Source: Numida meleagris (lineage: Eukaryota; Chordata; Aves; Galliformes; Numididae). From it: a stretch of 64,000 nucleotides of DNA. Each line of letters starts with the position of its first letter. The first letter of the stretch is position 1. The stretch is from NCBI RefSeq assembly GCF_002078875.1, contig NC_034410.1, positions 104,990,353-105,054,352 of the forward strand, written 5' to 3'. Shown in pieces: positions 1-10,276 of the stretch. The notes below the pieces were generated by a model that saw only the letters and a list, made by a program, of their open reading frames with translations, was not told where the DNA came from and did not search any database. The position numbers and the translations under genes are program-made.

Positions 1-3000
1 TCCATCCTGAGCAGTGCCAGAATATCAGTTTCATCAGCTCTGACCTAGGTGAGTTACAGGCAGGCTCATTGGTGAAGGGAAGACCCCACTGCAAAGTTTC
101 AACCTACTGCAGCTCTAGGCTGCAGTTCTGTAGGTCTGACAGAAATCTCCTGGTCGTCTCTGCACCAGCAGAGAAGGAAGATGGAAAGGAGTTGGAATAG
201 ACAGTTTCCTCATCCACTGGAAACTGAAGAAAAAGCAGCTTTGAGGGTTGTGCCATTTGTGCAAGTTTTAGATGATGTGGGCTTGAATTTTTGAAAAAAA
301 AAAAAAGACTTATTTTCTCTTTTAGGTTTTTCCTGAAATCATCTCTTTAAACTAATGAGACTCCTCGAATACACGAGAAGGCACAGATCTTCTGTCACCG
401 TTTATGCCATGGATCATCAGCTTAGGTATTCACTATTCACAGTGAAATGTGCTTAAGGTAGACTTACTCCATTCATACAAAACGTTCTTCATCAGCCAAA
501 GGGTTTTGAAAACAGGGTTGTTTTGCACAAATACAAACAAAAGTGGAATGCAGAATGCAAAGAAGCAAGAAGCGATTTCCACGCAAGAGACTGAGATACA
601 AAGGCAGCTTCACAAATGCGATTCCTCCAGTGTGTTTTTCTGGAATGTTTAGGACAGGCACGAGGAACCTTTTGTTAAAGAGGAAACCAGAAGGATTCTG
701 AAGGTGTTTTGCAAAGTACAACTTTCGAAACCACAAATTGCAGCTAATGCCTTCTGAAAACACTGCAGTGATTGAAGAATTTTCCAAATGGAAGAAGAGG
801 TTTTTAGATGAAGTGCTGATACCACTTTAAATGAATCCAACTGGTTTTCTATGTGTGTGTATGTGTGGATGCTGAAGGAAAAGAAAAATTTGGGAAAATG
901 CTACATTTGTTTAAATCTCCTTCCCTTGCTTTTAATTTCTAAATAGATTCCCTCTTATCTGTTCACTTGTAAGGACAACTAAATTCAAATCCAGTGTGTC
1001 ACAAAATCAAATGCTACTTGACCAAGGCTCTGAGCAGAGTGACCACACTCTGTGTGGCAAGAAACTGGGAGAAAACAGCTCAATTTCTGCCTTTCTTTGC
1101 TGGATAAAATCACAGACATCATCTGGATGCTAATCGGAGTCATTGTAGAACCGTGTTAGATGCCCTGTTCTCATCCAATATTGTGGCAGGTAACACAGTA
1201 CCTGTGTTCTTCAAGAAAAGGATCAATGACACAAAGGTACTTTTCTGCTGCAGGGAGAAAACAGACAATTAGAAAATCACTATTTGTATTTAATTTCTGT
1301 TTACACTGGTTGACCACATCTCTTGTAAGCGCAGATTTCTCTCTAGCTTCAGAAATACACAAATATAGCAGCACCAGAAGTCTCCTCTCGTTTTACTTTG
1401 CAATTCAGGAATGCTTTATTAATCAACGCAAGATGCATTCATTGAACTGGATTAATCCTGCATAAGTAATTTTGAAATTTCCTGCTGAAGTTATTTTTCA
1501 TTTCTGGGAACAAATCATTTATTTGGATTTTCATATATCAGGATCACAGAGATTTGCCACAGTCAGATTTTAATTTTAGTTACATATGAGCTGACTTATA
1601 TATTAGGGCACATAGTTTTGCATGAGAGCACCTTCTAAAATCTGTAATTGGTGTGGAACACTGACATGCACAGAATACATCTGACAAGGTCCAGAGAGTT
1701 AGGTTCAGTTTTGCTGATCAACATCTATGCTGCAGATTAACTGAATCTTTTATGGCATTACAAACCCACCAGAATTCATTAGTGTACTTTCCCTTCCTGC
1801 TCTGACCTCCAGCGCTGCTGTCACTCCATCCCTGCTCTGAACACGAGAGACTGAAGCTCTGATGTCTTCCTGCTGCTGCACTAACAACATAAATGAGAAT
1901 GTGTATCTTTAACTGCTCGAATGCTGCTGGGCATTACCACCCTGCCCTCATCAGCAGTCACCTCGTTGTGATTCCTACCTCCTTTGTCTGTACCTGGAAA
2001 GCTCTGTGTAAATAGGAAGCTGAAACATGGTCTGTTCCTTAAAAACAAGGCAACTGTGGTACTTTATTGGTGACTGATTACAATATAATATAAATGAGTG
2101 TACATAAAGAGGTTTGATATGGGTTTTTCTCATAAACTGGCTCCCAAATGCAGTTAAGCTTACTAAATCACTGTATTAAAAGCAGGAAGGACAAATGTGA
2201 CAGAAAACAATGGCAGCTTTAGGGAGAAAGGGGGTACAGCACCTTTGAAGACAATGCTTTCAGCAGTGAAAAGCTATTTCTAAATCTCTGCCCTCCCTGA
2301 GGGTACACATACGGGTTGTGTGTCAGCAGCAGTCTGGCCATCTCATACTGCTTGGGTCATGGATGGGGCTCAAGGCTGGGCATGAGGAAATGTCTCCATT
2401 CACTGGCTTATGGGTTATCTAGGCCCAGCTCCACAGAAGTGCTTAGGCAAGAGTGTTGTCCTGAGGAGGGAGAGGAGATTAATGCTTGGCAGGAAGGACA
2501 GCAGGGCAAGAGGAGAACAGAGGAGCAGGCTCAGTGTGGAACTCCTGGAGAAGATGCTCATCTATGAACCAGCAATGGAATAGATGTTCCCCTCAGCCCA
2601 GAGACACATCTGCTCTGCCTGTGCCTTACTGCTGGTGGGAGCTCTCCCCCACTGCCACAGAGGCCAGCTTCAGTTCAGTGCTCATCTCAGCCCATGCACC
2701 ACAGAAATGCGGAGCACTCATGCATTGTAAACCTGAGCACTGTAGCACCCAAGTATTCTCCTGATTTAACCTTTTGCTCTATCGACAATCCTATCATTTC
2801 ATTCCAGGCTTGCTATGATGTTATTTCTGAGAAACTGCCTTAACTTTCCTCATGATTCCAAGCATTACTTTTGTGTGCCCTCTACCCACATGAACCTCCT
2901 ACCTTCTCCTCTCACAGACTTATTTTCTGTTTTTTTTCCTTTCATTCTTACATCTTTCTTGCTTAATTTCCTTCCTTTCTAAATCAAAACTATCACAGCT

Positions 3001-3156
3001 GGTTCTAGCTTCTCCTCTTCCTTTTTCTCCTACATAAGCATCAATCTCCCTTCTTTCCTCTTCTGAAATAAGTTCATTAAAAGAAAGGCCTCTTCACTGC
3101 GCTTTCTTATTGTAGCTCCTGCTGCATTGCCTCTCCCTTCTCTGTAAGAGATGTGA
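1..3156. other. Intergenic DNA downstream of KLHL14
   Basis: No gene is recognised here. Open frames are short, overlap on both strands and show no splice-flanked coding pattern or familiar protein motif. The segment is moderately AT-rich, with a pyrimidine-rich stretch at about 2880-3080. No clear CR1 or other repeat was seen before 3157. It lies beyond the likely polyadenylation site of KLHL14, so it is called intergenic by position. Confidence 0.5.
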
Positions 3157-3382
3157 ATGGGACTGATCTCTCTTCAGTCCAGACACTTCCAACTCTACAA
3201 CTACCTGAGGGGATGTTGTAGTGAGGTGCGGGCAGGAACAGGTAACAGTGATAGGATGAGTGGCTACAGCCTTAAGTTGCACCAGGGGAGATTCAGGTTG
3301 GATATTAGGAACAATTCCTTCTCAGAAAGAGCAGTGAGGCACTGGCACAGGCTGCCCAGGGACTATGACTCTGTGATTCTAA
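3157..3382 (+). mobile_element. CR1 LINE 3' fragment, internally deleted
   Basis: This is a non-LTR retrotransposon relic. It carries the familiar CR1 order: CTACAACTACCTGAGG, then GGTAACAGTGATAGGATGAG, a TTGCACCAGGGGAG block, GATTCAGGTTGGATATTAGG, TTCTCAGAAAGAG and GGCACAGGCTGCCCAGG. It then jumps straight to the 3'-terminal CTCTGTGATTCT repeat. The usual stretch of about 150-200 bp between the CCCAGGGA block and the 3' octamer is missing. The element is 5'-truncated, as is typical of CR1, and has no coding capacity. Confidence 0.85.
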
Positions 3383-3689
3383 CTCCTCTATTACACCCTC
3401 AGCCATGCCCCAGCACAGCTCTCACTTGTTCCAAGCCAAGGGGTCAGGTCTCCCTTGCATCTGCTCAGTGTTCAGGCCAAGCACTGTGTTCGGGGGAAGG
3501 TGCTGCTTCACTGCGTTGTCACTGTGCCATTTACAAGCACTGAGCAATGGCATTGGAGACAACAAGGCTGTTCCGTATGGCCACAAAATAAAAGAAGTTT
3601 ACACATCTACATGATAGAAAAGTTCCAAAGAATTTAATGTAGATATTATTTATACATACACTTTATAAGTAGGAATATGGCAGACAGTT

Positions 3690-6163
3690 GAATTAGTACA
3701 TAAAGTTTTATTTAAAGTTTTCCCCCTACGAGCAAGCTTCATTTACACAGTCTAATACTGTACAAAATTTACATCCTTTTTGTGACTTATTCAGTTAGCA
3801 CTTTCCTTGGTCATGCCTTCCTGAAAGATAGAAAGATTTACATAGAGTCCTCTTAAATCTTTAAATTATCTTGGTAAAAAAAAGAACCACTTAAAAGGAC
3901 AACAAATATCCTTTAAAAATGGTACGTTTTAGTAGAGACAAGAGACAGTCAGTGTTTAATGGCAGACCTTATCCTGATCTTAAATGCCGTTCAAAGTTTC
4001 CTTGTTTAGTATCTTGACAGTTTCCTTTTAATATATATTTATATTTATATACTTTCAACAGGAAAAAAAAGTCATGATTGCACCAAATATATTTTACAAG
4101 GGATCCCTTGGATCTGAACAATATAAATAAATACAAAACCAACTAAGATTGCACTATATAGTAGAAATGGATTGAGATTTCAGGATATACACTCCACCTT
4201 TACGAGTTCCTTAGTGATGCTCACTGAAAAATTCCCCAACGACACATTCAAATATTAGCATCTTCAGATAATTATTTTGTTTAAACAATTTTTTTTTTCC
4301 CAGGCGTGCAGCTACTTCATCTATTGGTTTATTGCATTTGTATGGTATCAGTCTTTACTGCATTACTCCAATTTTACAACTGTGTAATTCTGCCGCAAGC
4401 ACAGGAATTGTACTGCAATAAAACTGGACTGATGCCAGAAAGAAACAGTCCCACTGTATTTGCTCTCCATTATTTATATTGCTCTCAAGCTTCAATATAT
4501 AGTGTAATTTCTGAATACATTCGTCCTCTTTCTATTTTGCAAAGCAAATAATGAATTCTTCCTCCCATCTGCAGTAGAAACCAACCTCCAGCAGTCATCT
4601 GTTCCTTGCTTAATGCATTAGCATTACGTCCTATCATGAAAGATATGCACAAGCTTGAAAACGCAGGATGTGAGATTGCTTTGCCTCATACTTGGTGCAG
4701 CCAGTTAAAACTAAGCAAATTAAAGGCCCGATTCTTATCTGACACGAGCCAGGAGCACATCAAAGCAGACTGGCTTCAATGGAGCAATATCACTTTTACA
4801 TCAGTGAGGAAGATGGTCTTGAGAATAATGGATGCAGCATCAGTAAACCACAATGGAAGAATTCTGCACATATTTTGCTGAGGTGTAGATGATTATGTTA
4901 AATACCAGACTTCAGATTTTGTCACTGCTTCCGCAATGCCAGGACAGAAAGACATAAGCTTAAAACGTGGACAGTCTGATTTGTGCAAGCAACTAAGAGT
5001 TCATGAAGCAAGTCTGAAATAAAGCACTCTGAACTTGCTTTGCATTGTGTAAATAATTACACGAGCTACAAGGCAGTGGAAAGTCCAGCCTCGTGTTACT
5101 TTGGATCAATAGTACAAATCTTTCTGACTACATTTGAAGACCAGTCACATGGGAGTTATTTTAACTACTCAGCAGTCCCCCGCTAAAATTGTGTGCAATC
5201 ATTTAAGAGTCCAAAGTAATACATTTACAGTTAAATGCAGTCTTCATGTCTTTGGAAGCAACTAGCATATATGCTCCTAACAGGTGAGTGAAAAAAAAGT
5301 AAGGAAGGGTTCTGGCGCATTCATTACATGGTTATAGAAATGACTTACTGTACGGACTCAGAATTCAAGGTGTAGGACTGAATTTCTGCAATATTAAAAG
5401 TAGTCATTCCATATGATTTCAGTGAAACGACTGACTTTACACAAGTGTGACTAGGAGAATTTGATCCTAATCCCCAAACTGGCTACTGAAAGAAGTGCTC
5501 TGTAAAGCATGGATTTCACTGTAGTCTTGCTTTCCGCTGCACTTACACCTGGGGACTTTGAAGGCAGAGTGTATTTGATGACAAGCTGTGCAAAAACTGA
5601 ATGATATTTCTTTACCTTATAGAATCTTCTGATCCTGTGTTGCTTGCAGAGCATGTGAAGTAGCTGTAGGTTAGAATTACAGGAGGAGACAATTCTGCAA
5701 TGCAGAGTGAGCTTTTCACTATCTGGATTCTGAAGCATTCATGAAAACAACATCCTCATGACTTCAACACAGATCACATGCAGGTAGATACAATGCACAA
5801 TACTGATCTTGTCTCTTCAGGCTGTGTCTGAACATCTAGCCTTCATACTTTTAAAGTTAGATTTGATGTGAGGAATCTCTCTGCAGCAGGAAAAAGTTAA
5901 AATCAGTCTGAAATGGCAGTCTGTCAGCATGTAATGTTCGGTGTGTTTTAGCTACTTGCTTCATAAGACACCGGCTTCTATCTGAGATGGGACAACGCTT
6001 TCTTTTCGTTCTCTTTTAGTTTGCTCCTAAAGCGTAAGTATGGAATAAGGGGTCAATTACAGTAGATTTGTTTTAACAGGAATCCTGTTCTAAGAAAATA
6101 TTTACGTCACCCGTCATTATTTTCCCAAATGCGATCAGTGTCCGTGTCAGGGCTCCTCAGCTA
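3690..6163 (-). other. KLHL14: KLHL14 3' untranslated region (inferred)
   Basis: On the minus strand this follows directly from the KLHL14 stop codon at 6164-6166. It holds no CR1 or other recognisable repeat over about 2.5 kb, unlike the surrounding DNA, and it is AT-rich, as long vertebrate 3'UTRs often are. The far end is set from polyadenylation signals: AATAAA (minus strand) at 3707-3712 and a variant ATTAAA at 3633-3638. A nearer AATAAA at about 4325 could give a shorter form. The exact end cannot be fixed without transcript data; calling it UTR is an inference from position and lack of repeats. Confidence 0.45.
3707..3712 (-). terminator. KLHL14: Candidate polyadenylation signal of KLHL14
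   Basis: TTTATT on the plus strand reads AATAAA on the minus strand, about 2.45 kb past the KLHL14 stop. Minus-strand sequence just beyond is T/G-containing (CTGTCTGCC, GTGTATGTAT), as expected downstream of a cleavage site. An ATTAAA at 3633-3638 is an alternative. Hexamers like this also occur by chance in AT-rich DNA. Confidence 0.35.
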
Positions 6164-6304
6164 TCACTTGTTGTACGGTACGCAGGCTGGCAATATGACA
6201 GTTGAACAAGCGGGCCCTGCAAGTGGCTCAGCAACATCTCCTTCTAGCTCTGTCCAAGTCCCCTTCTCAGGGCTATAGCAAATAGTAGAAGATTTGTAGG
6301 CCCC
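6164..6304 (-). CDS. KLHL14: KLHL14 terminal coding exon (kelch blade 6 end, C-terminus, stop)
   Basis: This is the last coding exon, 46 codons plus TGA at 6164-6166. It follows an acceptor reading TGCTATTACAG and starts in phase 0 with GGG GCC TAC. It encodes GAYKSSTICYSPEKG, a TWTELEG strand that closes the sixth kelch blade, and the tail ACSTVILPACVPYNK, which I recognise as the KLHL14 C-terminus. The phase matches the preceding exon, which ends on a whole ATG codon. In the window-encoded part these are residues 267-312. The paralogues I know end differently, so this exon is the best single evidence for the KLHL14 assignment. Confidence 0.93.
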   Translation of the reverse strand, partial: GAYKSSTICYSPEKGTWTELEGDVAEPLAGPACSTVILPACVPYNK

Positions 6305-6982
6305 CTGTAATAGCACAAAAAGTTGTATTAAAAATGGCCTAAGTGAAGTCTAAGTTACCCATGAGCATTAAAGATGAAAAGCTACTTCATTTTTCAAAAG
6401 TGACTCAAAGTTTCGAGCCCTAACTTAAGAGCCCTTAGGGAGGTTTGGTTTTCCTACAGGCAGAGCATTCAGCTTCTGAAAACCAGGCCCCTTTACAATG
6501 AGCCTTATAAGCAGAGCTAGAGGCATACAGTCCCATCAAACACTTCTACCAAATAACATCTGATTTTTATATTACTCCTTATTAGTGAGTACAATCTGAT
6601 AATAACTCATCGAAATAGAAAAGCACAAAGGTAAAAAAGTACAGCATGTTCTCCACAAGTTCAAAACCAAACCAAAACTTGTCTCTGCAGCTACTTTCAT
6701 AGAATTACAGAATGGCTTGACTGGAAGGGACCTAGAAGATCATCTAGTTCCAATCCCCCTTCTGCTGGTAGGGTTGCCAACCACTAGTCAGGAACTAGAC
6801 CAGGCTGCCCAGGGCCCCATGCAACCTTGCCCTGAGCACCTCCAGGGACGGGGAATCCACAACTTCTCTGGGCAGCCTGTTCTTCATCCCTTTCTTTCTC
6901 TCTGTCCCCTCTGAGTAACATACATGCTGGGTGCAAGAGCTCAGCAGGTATGAAAGGATCACTGGAGAAAGCAAGTACGCAC
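6305..6982 (-). other. KLHL14: KLHL14 last coding intron (678 bp)
   Basis: The donor on the minus strand is ATG|GTGCGT and the acceptor is TATTACAG|GGG. About a third of this short intron is a CR1 fragment at 6698-6915. Nothing else was recognised in it. Confidence 0.85.
6698..6915 (-). mobile_element. CR1 LINE 3' fragment
   Basis: The sequence is a reverse-oriented CR1 3' end. It starts with TCATAGAATTACAGAATGGC (the terminal repeat), then GGAAGGGACC, CCAGGCTGCCCAGGGCCCC, ACCTCCAGGGACGGGGAATC and CTTCTCTGGGCAGCCTGTTC. It is 5'-truncated at about 215 bp and non-coding. It sits about 70 bp from the end of the 158-nt KLHL14 exon, in the same orientation as the gene. Confidence 0.9.
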
Positions 6983-7140
6983 CATGCTCCAGCTGTAGCC
7001 TCCTACAAGGTAAATACTGTCATCGAGGACCGCACAGCCAGGACCGCTGCGACCCTCCAGAATAGGAGTCTGGAGGATATTCCACTGGTCACCTTTAGGG
7101 TCATAGCATTCCACAAGCATTACGTCGAGGTGGGAGAAAC
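6983..7140 (-). CDS. KLHL14: KLHL14 exon, kelch blades 5-6
   Basis: This 158-nt exon begins with two bases (GT) that complete a split glycine codon, and it ends on a whole ATG. The acceptor is GCTGCTACCCAG and the donor ATG|GTGCGT. It encodes residues 215-266 of the window-encoded part: FSHLDVMLVECYDPKGDQW, then ILEGRSGPGCAVLDDSIYLV and GGYSWSM. The tyrosine-aspartate-proline ... tryptophan strand and the double-glycine (VGG) are hallmark kelch residues. Reading frame, length and junction phases (1 in, 0 out) are intact, with no stop. Confidence 0.93.
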
Positions 7141-9745
7141 CTGGGTAGCAGCATTGAGAAAGAAGAACATGCATTATGGTATACTATTTTATGATTTGTT
7201 TTACTGTTAAATTCATTAACTTATAGTTGCAATTGCATTATTACAATTACAACATCAGTATTACATTTTCTTCTAGAAAATATTACCATATACACCTAAG
7301 CCATCTTCTATAACGATAATATCCCATTACTTCAGTTCAAATGAATCTGTTAAAAGCTTTTACCATTAGTTCCACAGTCTTCTACAAATCACAAGTACAC
7401 TCAATAAAAATGAACAAAGCAAATTCAAGCAATATTCCTCCTCATCTATCAGTGCTAACGCGAGTTTGAGCATGTAGGAAAAGGCTGTCCTGGCAGCATT
7501 TCCCAAAGGTCAGCAGATCTAAGCTATTCAAAAATCAACAGGTTAAGTTTCGCCCAGGAATCAGTCTCTCCCAAGTGAAGGTGGAACTTAGACAGCTGAT
7601 GCCACTTGGTCCCAGAGGGACATGGTGTTTAGGATCAGCTGCAAGCTGCTTTAAGGGGTGCCCTAAGCACACAGCTGTGATGTGGCAATATCTTTAAGGC
7701 AACAGAAATGGCACCAAAAGAATTGTGGTGCTACTCTTCCATGTCTGAGAGAGAAAATGGCTCACAGCTGCTTTGTAATCACCAAAGGGCAAATACATCT
7801 CAAGACTCTCAAGCTGTGATGTTCAGAATGCAGACATAGAACCCAGGTGTCCTGGTTCCTGCTGTAATATTTTGACATTTCCCTATCTCAAAACACCTCT
7901 TTTATCAGAGCATTGTTAAGAAGAATTATGGCTTTATTAACCTGTTAGGATGCTTTACTTGATATTGCTATGTTCTCCAAGGCAAAGTAGAAAAGAGAAG
8001 TTTGGTTTTCGGGAAAAGGGCATTTGGTGTTATTGGTACTTCAAAACGACACTTCTTGTAGGAGGGAACGAATCGCTGTAATGAAATGATTCTTCTGTCA
8101 CTGGAAAGATTTCAAGGGGCCACAGAAAGGCCACTGCTGTGTGACAGAATCTGTCAAAGAGCTCTGTAATGAACTGCAGCATACACGTGACTAGTTGTGT
8201 TGCAGCAAATGCACTGCTGACAGAGGCATAGAGATCCAGCTTTACAAAGAAGTGCTTGGCCATGGAGCTGTCAGAGCCCTGCAGTTCCCACCCAGTGGAG
8301 AACTCAGCACATTTCATCTGTGCTTCAGCCCCCTTCCTCCTCTTTGCTTCACTTTGCAGAAGAAGCTAGCTTCCCAAACAGCCCTTCTTCCAGGGACCAG
8401 CTTTTCCAGAAGCCCAGATCTTAAATGCCTCTCACAACAAAGAGTGAGCAATTCAAAGGGCAGCAATGCTGGGCAACAGTTACAGAGGCAAAAATGCAAT
8501 GCTCGCTCTCCCAGAGGTGAAACTGGGTGAAGAAAGAAGGGAGATGGAAACAATTCAAGCCTGTGCAAACCAAGGCAACTGTTTTACCTATTGGAGCACT
8601 GGGATTTGTTAAATTGGTTAATTTAGTAGGAGACAAAGCTGACACCGTGGAGGTCTGCAACCTCTCCAAATTTTGCAGGTGTTGGCAGCTTTTACCCCCT
8701 TTTCTTTTTGATGTTCAATCCAGAAAGAGCCATTATAACTGACCTGAGGCACAGCAGCCTGGCTGCAAGGGTTTGTGCCCCAGTACTGTTTACTGGAAAC
8801 TACGTCGACTTTGTCCCCTGTACGCACCACAGACATTCAGATCTTGAAAAGCAGCACGAGATTTCAGATTCTCACAAGGACTTGGGTGCCAGAGTCATTC
8901 AGGCACATGGCATGGTATCACTAGCAGTTAACATCACTATTTCTACTATTTCTTTTGCATTGCAATTTTCTCTTTTGCTGTTGTGTTTTTTTTTTCTAGC
9001 TGTTTTTTTTTTTTTAAATAAGAAAGGAAAAGGAAAAAAGAAAAGCGATTATAATCTGCCAAATATTGTCAGAGAACAAAGGAATAGGAGCTGTGTTTTT
9101 TGTCTAAGTGGTTGGATTTAACAGAATAACATAATCTCTTTACTTTAACAGTAATAGTTATGGCATGTGAGTATTAAGACAAAAATACCAGGTGCCCAAG
9201 CAGCAGTTAGCTTAACATGAGATCTTTTCAGAAGTTGAAAACGAGAGATCTCTAAAAAGAATCATAATTAACAAGCTACATTTAATACAAAAAAGGGAAC
9301 TAAAGAGCTTAGTCCTAATATTTAATGGCTGTTTTTTTTTTTCCCCATTAAATCAGGAGCTTGTTTTTGTATGTTTCTCTGAATACAGCCCTCTCTAACT
9401 GCGCAATTTGGAAAATGATTTACAGAGGAAAATATTGCTGGTACTTTCGGGTCAAAGAATAATCTGTTTGTTTCATTGAATTCTTGGTAATGACAAATTG
9501 TCCATGCCTTTGAGTAATGGAAGCTCCCATTTTTATTATCTAAAGCATTCATTACTCATATATTTAATGTACTGTTATAATTTTAAAATAATTTGCATAA
9601 AATGTTTTTAAAATTGCTGGCTCAAGTGTCCTGTTAAATTGTGTTGCCTGTATTTTCATGTATTTAACGATGACTGTCTAACAAAAATACTCTTTATCAG
9701 GAGATGGGTGACACTGAAGTGCTTTTTTGCTATTAAAAATGTGAC
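7141..9745 (-). other. KLHL14: KLHL14 intron (2,605 bp)
   Basis: The donor is AAAG|GTCACA, which is weak at positions +3 to +6; the acceptor is CTACCCAG|GT. No CR1 or other repeat family was recognised in this intron. Short homopolymer T tracts occur near 8987, 9003 and 9332. Open frames in both strands here look like chance frames: they have no domain and no paired splice sites. Confidence 0.8.
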
Positions 9746-9904
9746 CTTTCAAATGGTTTCCTCCAATGGCATACAGTCGGTCATTCATTACAGCCAAAGT
9801 GTGGATCGCTCGCTTTGTGTTCATGTCCTGTTTTCGGGCCCAGACGTCCATCACAGGGTCATAGCAGTACAGCCAAGGGACGTATTCTCCATTGTGAACA
9901 CCTC
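9746..9904 (-). CDS. KLHL14: KLHL14 exon, kelch blades 4-5 (159 nt, symmetric)
   Basis: The acceptor is TTTATTTTGCAG and the exon opens with GA, completing a glycine codon split after its first base. It encodes residues 162-213: GVHNGEYVPWLYCYDPVMDV, WARKQDMNTKRAIHTLAVMN, then DRLYAIGGNHLK and the first base of the next glycine. YCYDP ... W and the IGG pair are standard kelch-blade positions. The length is 159 nt with phase 1 at both ends, so skipping it would keep the frame and remove 53 residues, about one blade. The donor AAAG|GTCACA is weak. The exon is too short to show as a long open frame of its own and is recovered from its splice sites and protein similarity. Confidence 0.93.
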
Positions 9905-10085
9905 CTGCAAAATAAATGCACCTCTGTTAATTACTGTAAATAAAGACACTGTTCTGCAGCAGGAATTTAGCTCTGGGTTTTGTTTTATTATTTCTTCTAA
10001 TAAATATATTCATATATATATATCTATCAGCTTATATATACATATATAAAATATTTCTACTGTGGGAATTATAAAAGATACTGGC
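9905..10085 (-). other. KLHL14: KLHL14 short intron (181 bp), apparent GC-AG type
   Basis: The exon upstream ends TTTCAG and the intron begins GCCAGT; it ends TTTTGCAG. Only this GC donor joins the two exons in frame (…YIS-G-GVHNGEY…). An A/T alternating tract at 10001-10054 fills about a third of it. Confidence 0.75.
10001..10054. repeat. AT-rich dinucleotide tract
   Basis: About 54 bp of nearly pure A/T with TATATA and ATATAT runs broken only by short CTATCAGCTT and TACAT interruptions. It is inside the 181-bp KLHL14 intron, starting 32 bp past the GC donor on the minus strand. Confidence 0.85.
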
Positions 10086-10276
10086 CTGAAATATAGATCT
10101 TGCCATTGTGAACTGCTCCTGCATGGGCTGCCAAAGGTTGCGGTAAGGAAGACACGTAACGCCACTCATTTGTCTCCAGGTTGTAGCACTCCACGCTGGA
10201 CAAATAGCCAGTTTCGTTTCTTCCACCAATGACATATAAGTTCTTGTCCAGGCGGCAGGCATAGAAACTGGCTCTC
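10086..10276 (-). CDS. KLHL14: KLHL14 exon, kelch blades 3-4
   Basis: This 191-nt exon starts after CTGTCCTCCAG with a single G that completes the split arginine of QERR, and it ends TCA G in phase 1. It encodes residues 98-160: RASFYACRLDKNLYVIGGRN, ETGYLSSVECYNLETNEW and PQPLAAHAGAVHNGKIYIS. Two kelch double-glycine positions are covered: IGG here, and SGG formed across the next junction. The frame is open throughout. The oddity is its donor, which reads CAG|GCCAGT instead of GT, with a GT only 4 nt further on that would break the frame. Confidence 0.93.

Noticed and set aside
8708..9121. Plus-strand open frame of 137 codons
   Set aside because: No domain or recognisable motif, low-complexity end (poly-F and lysine runs from T and A tracts), overlaps other frames and lies inside a KLHL14 intron; a chance frame.
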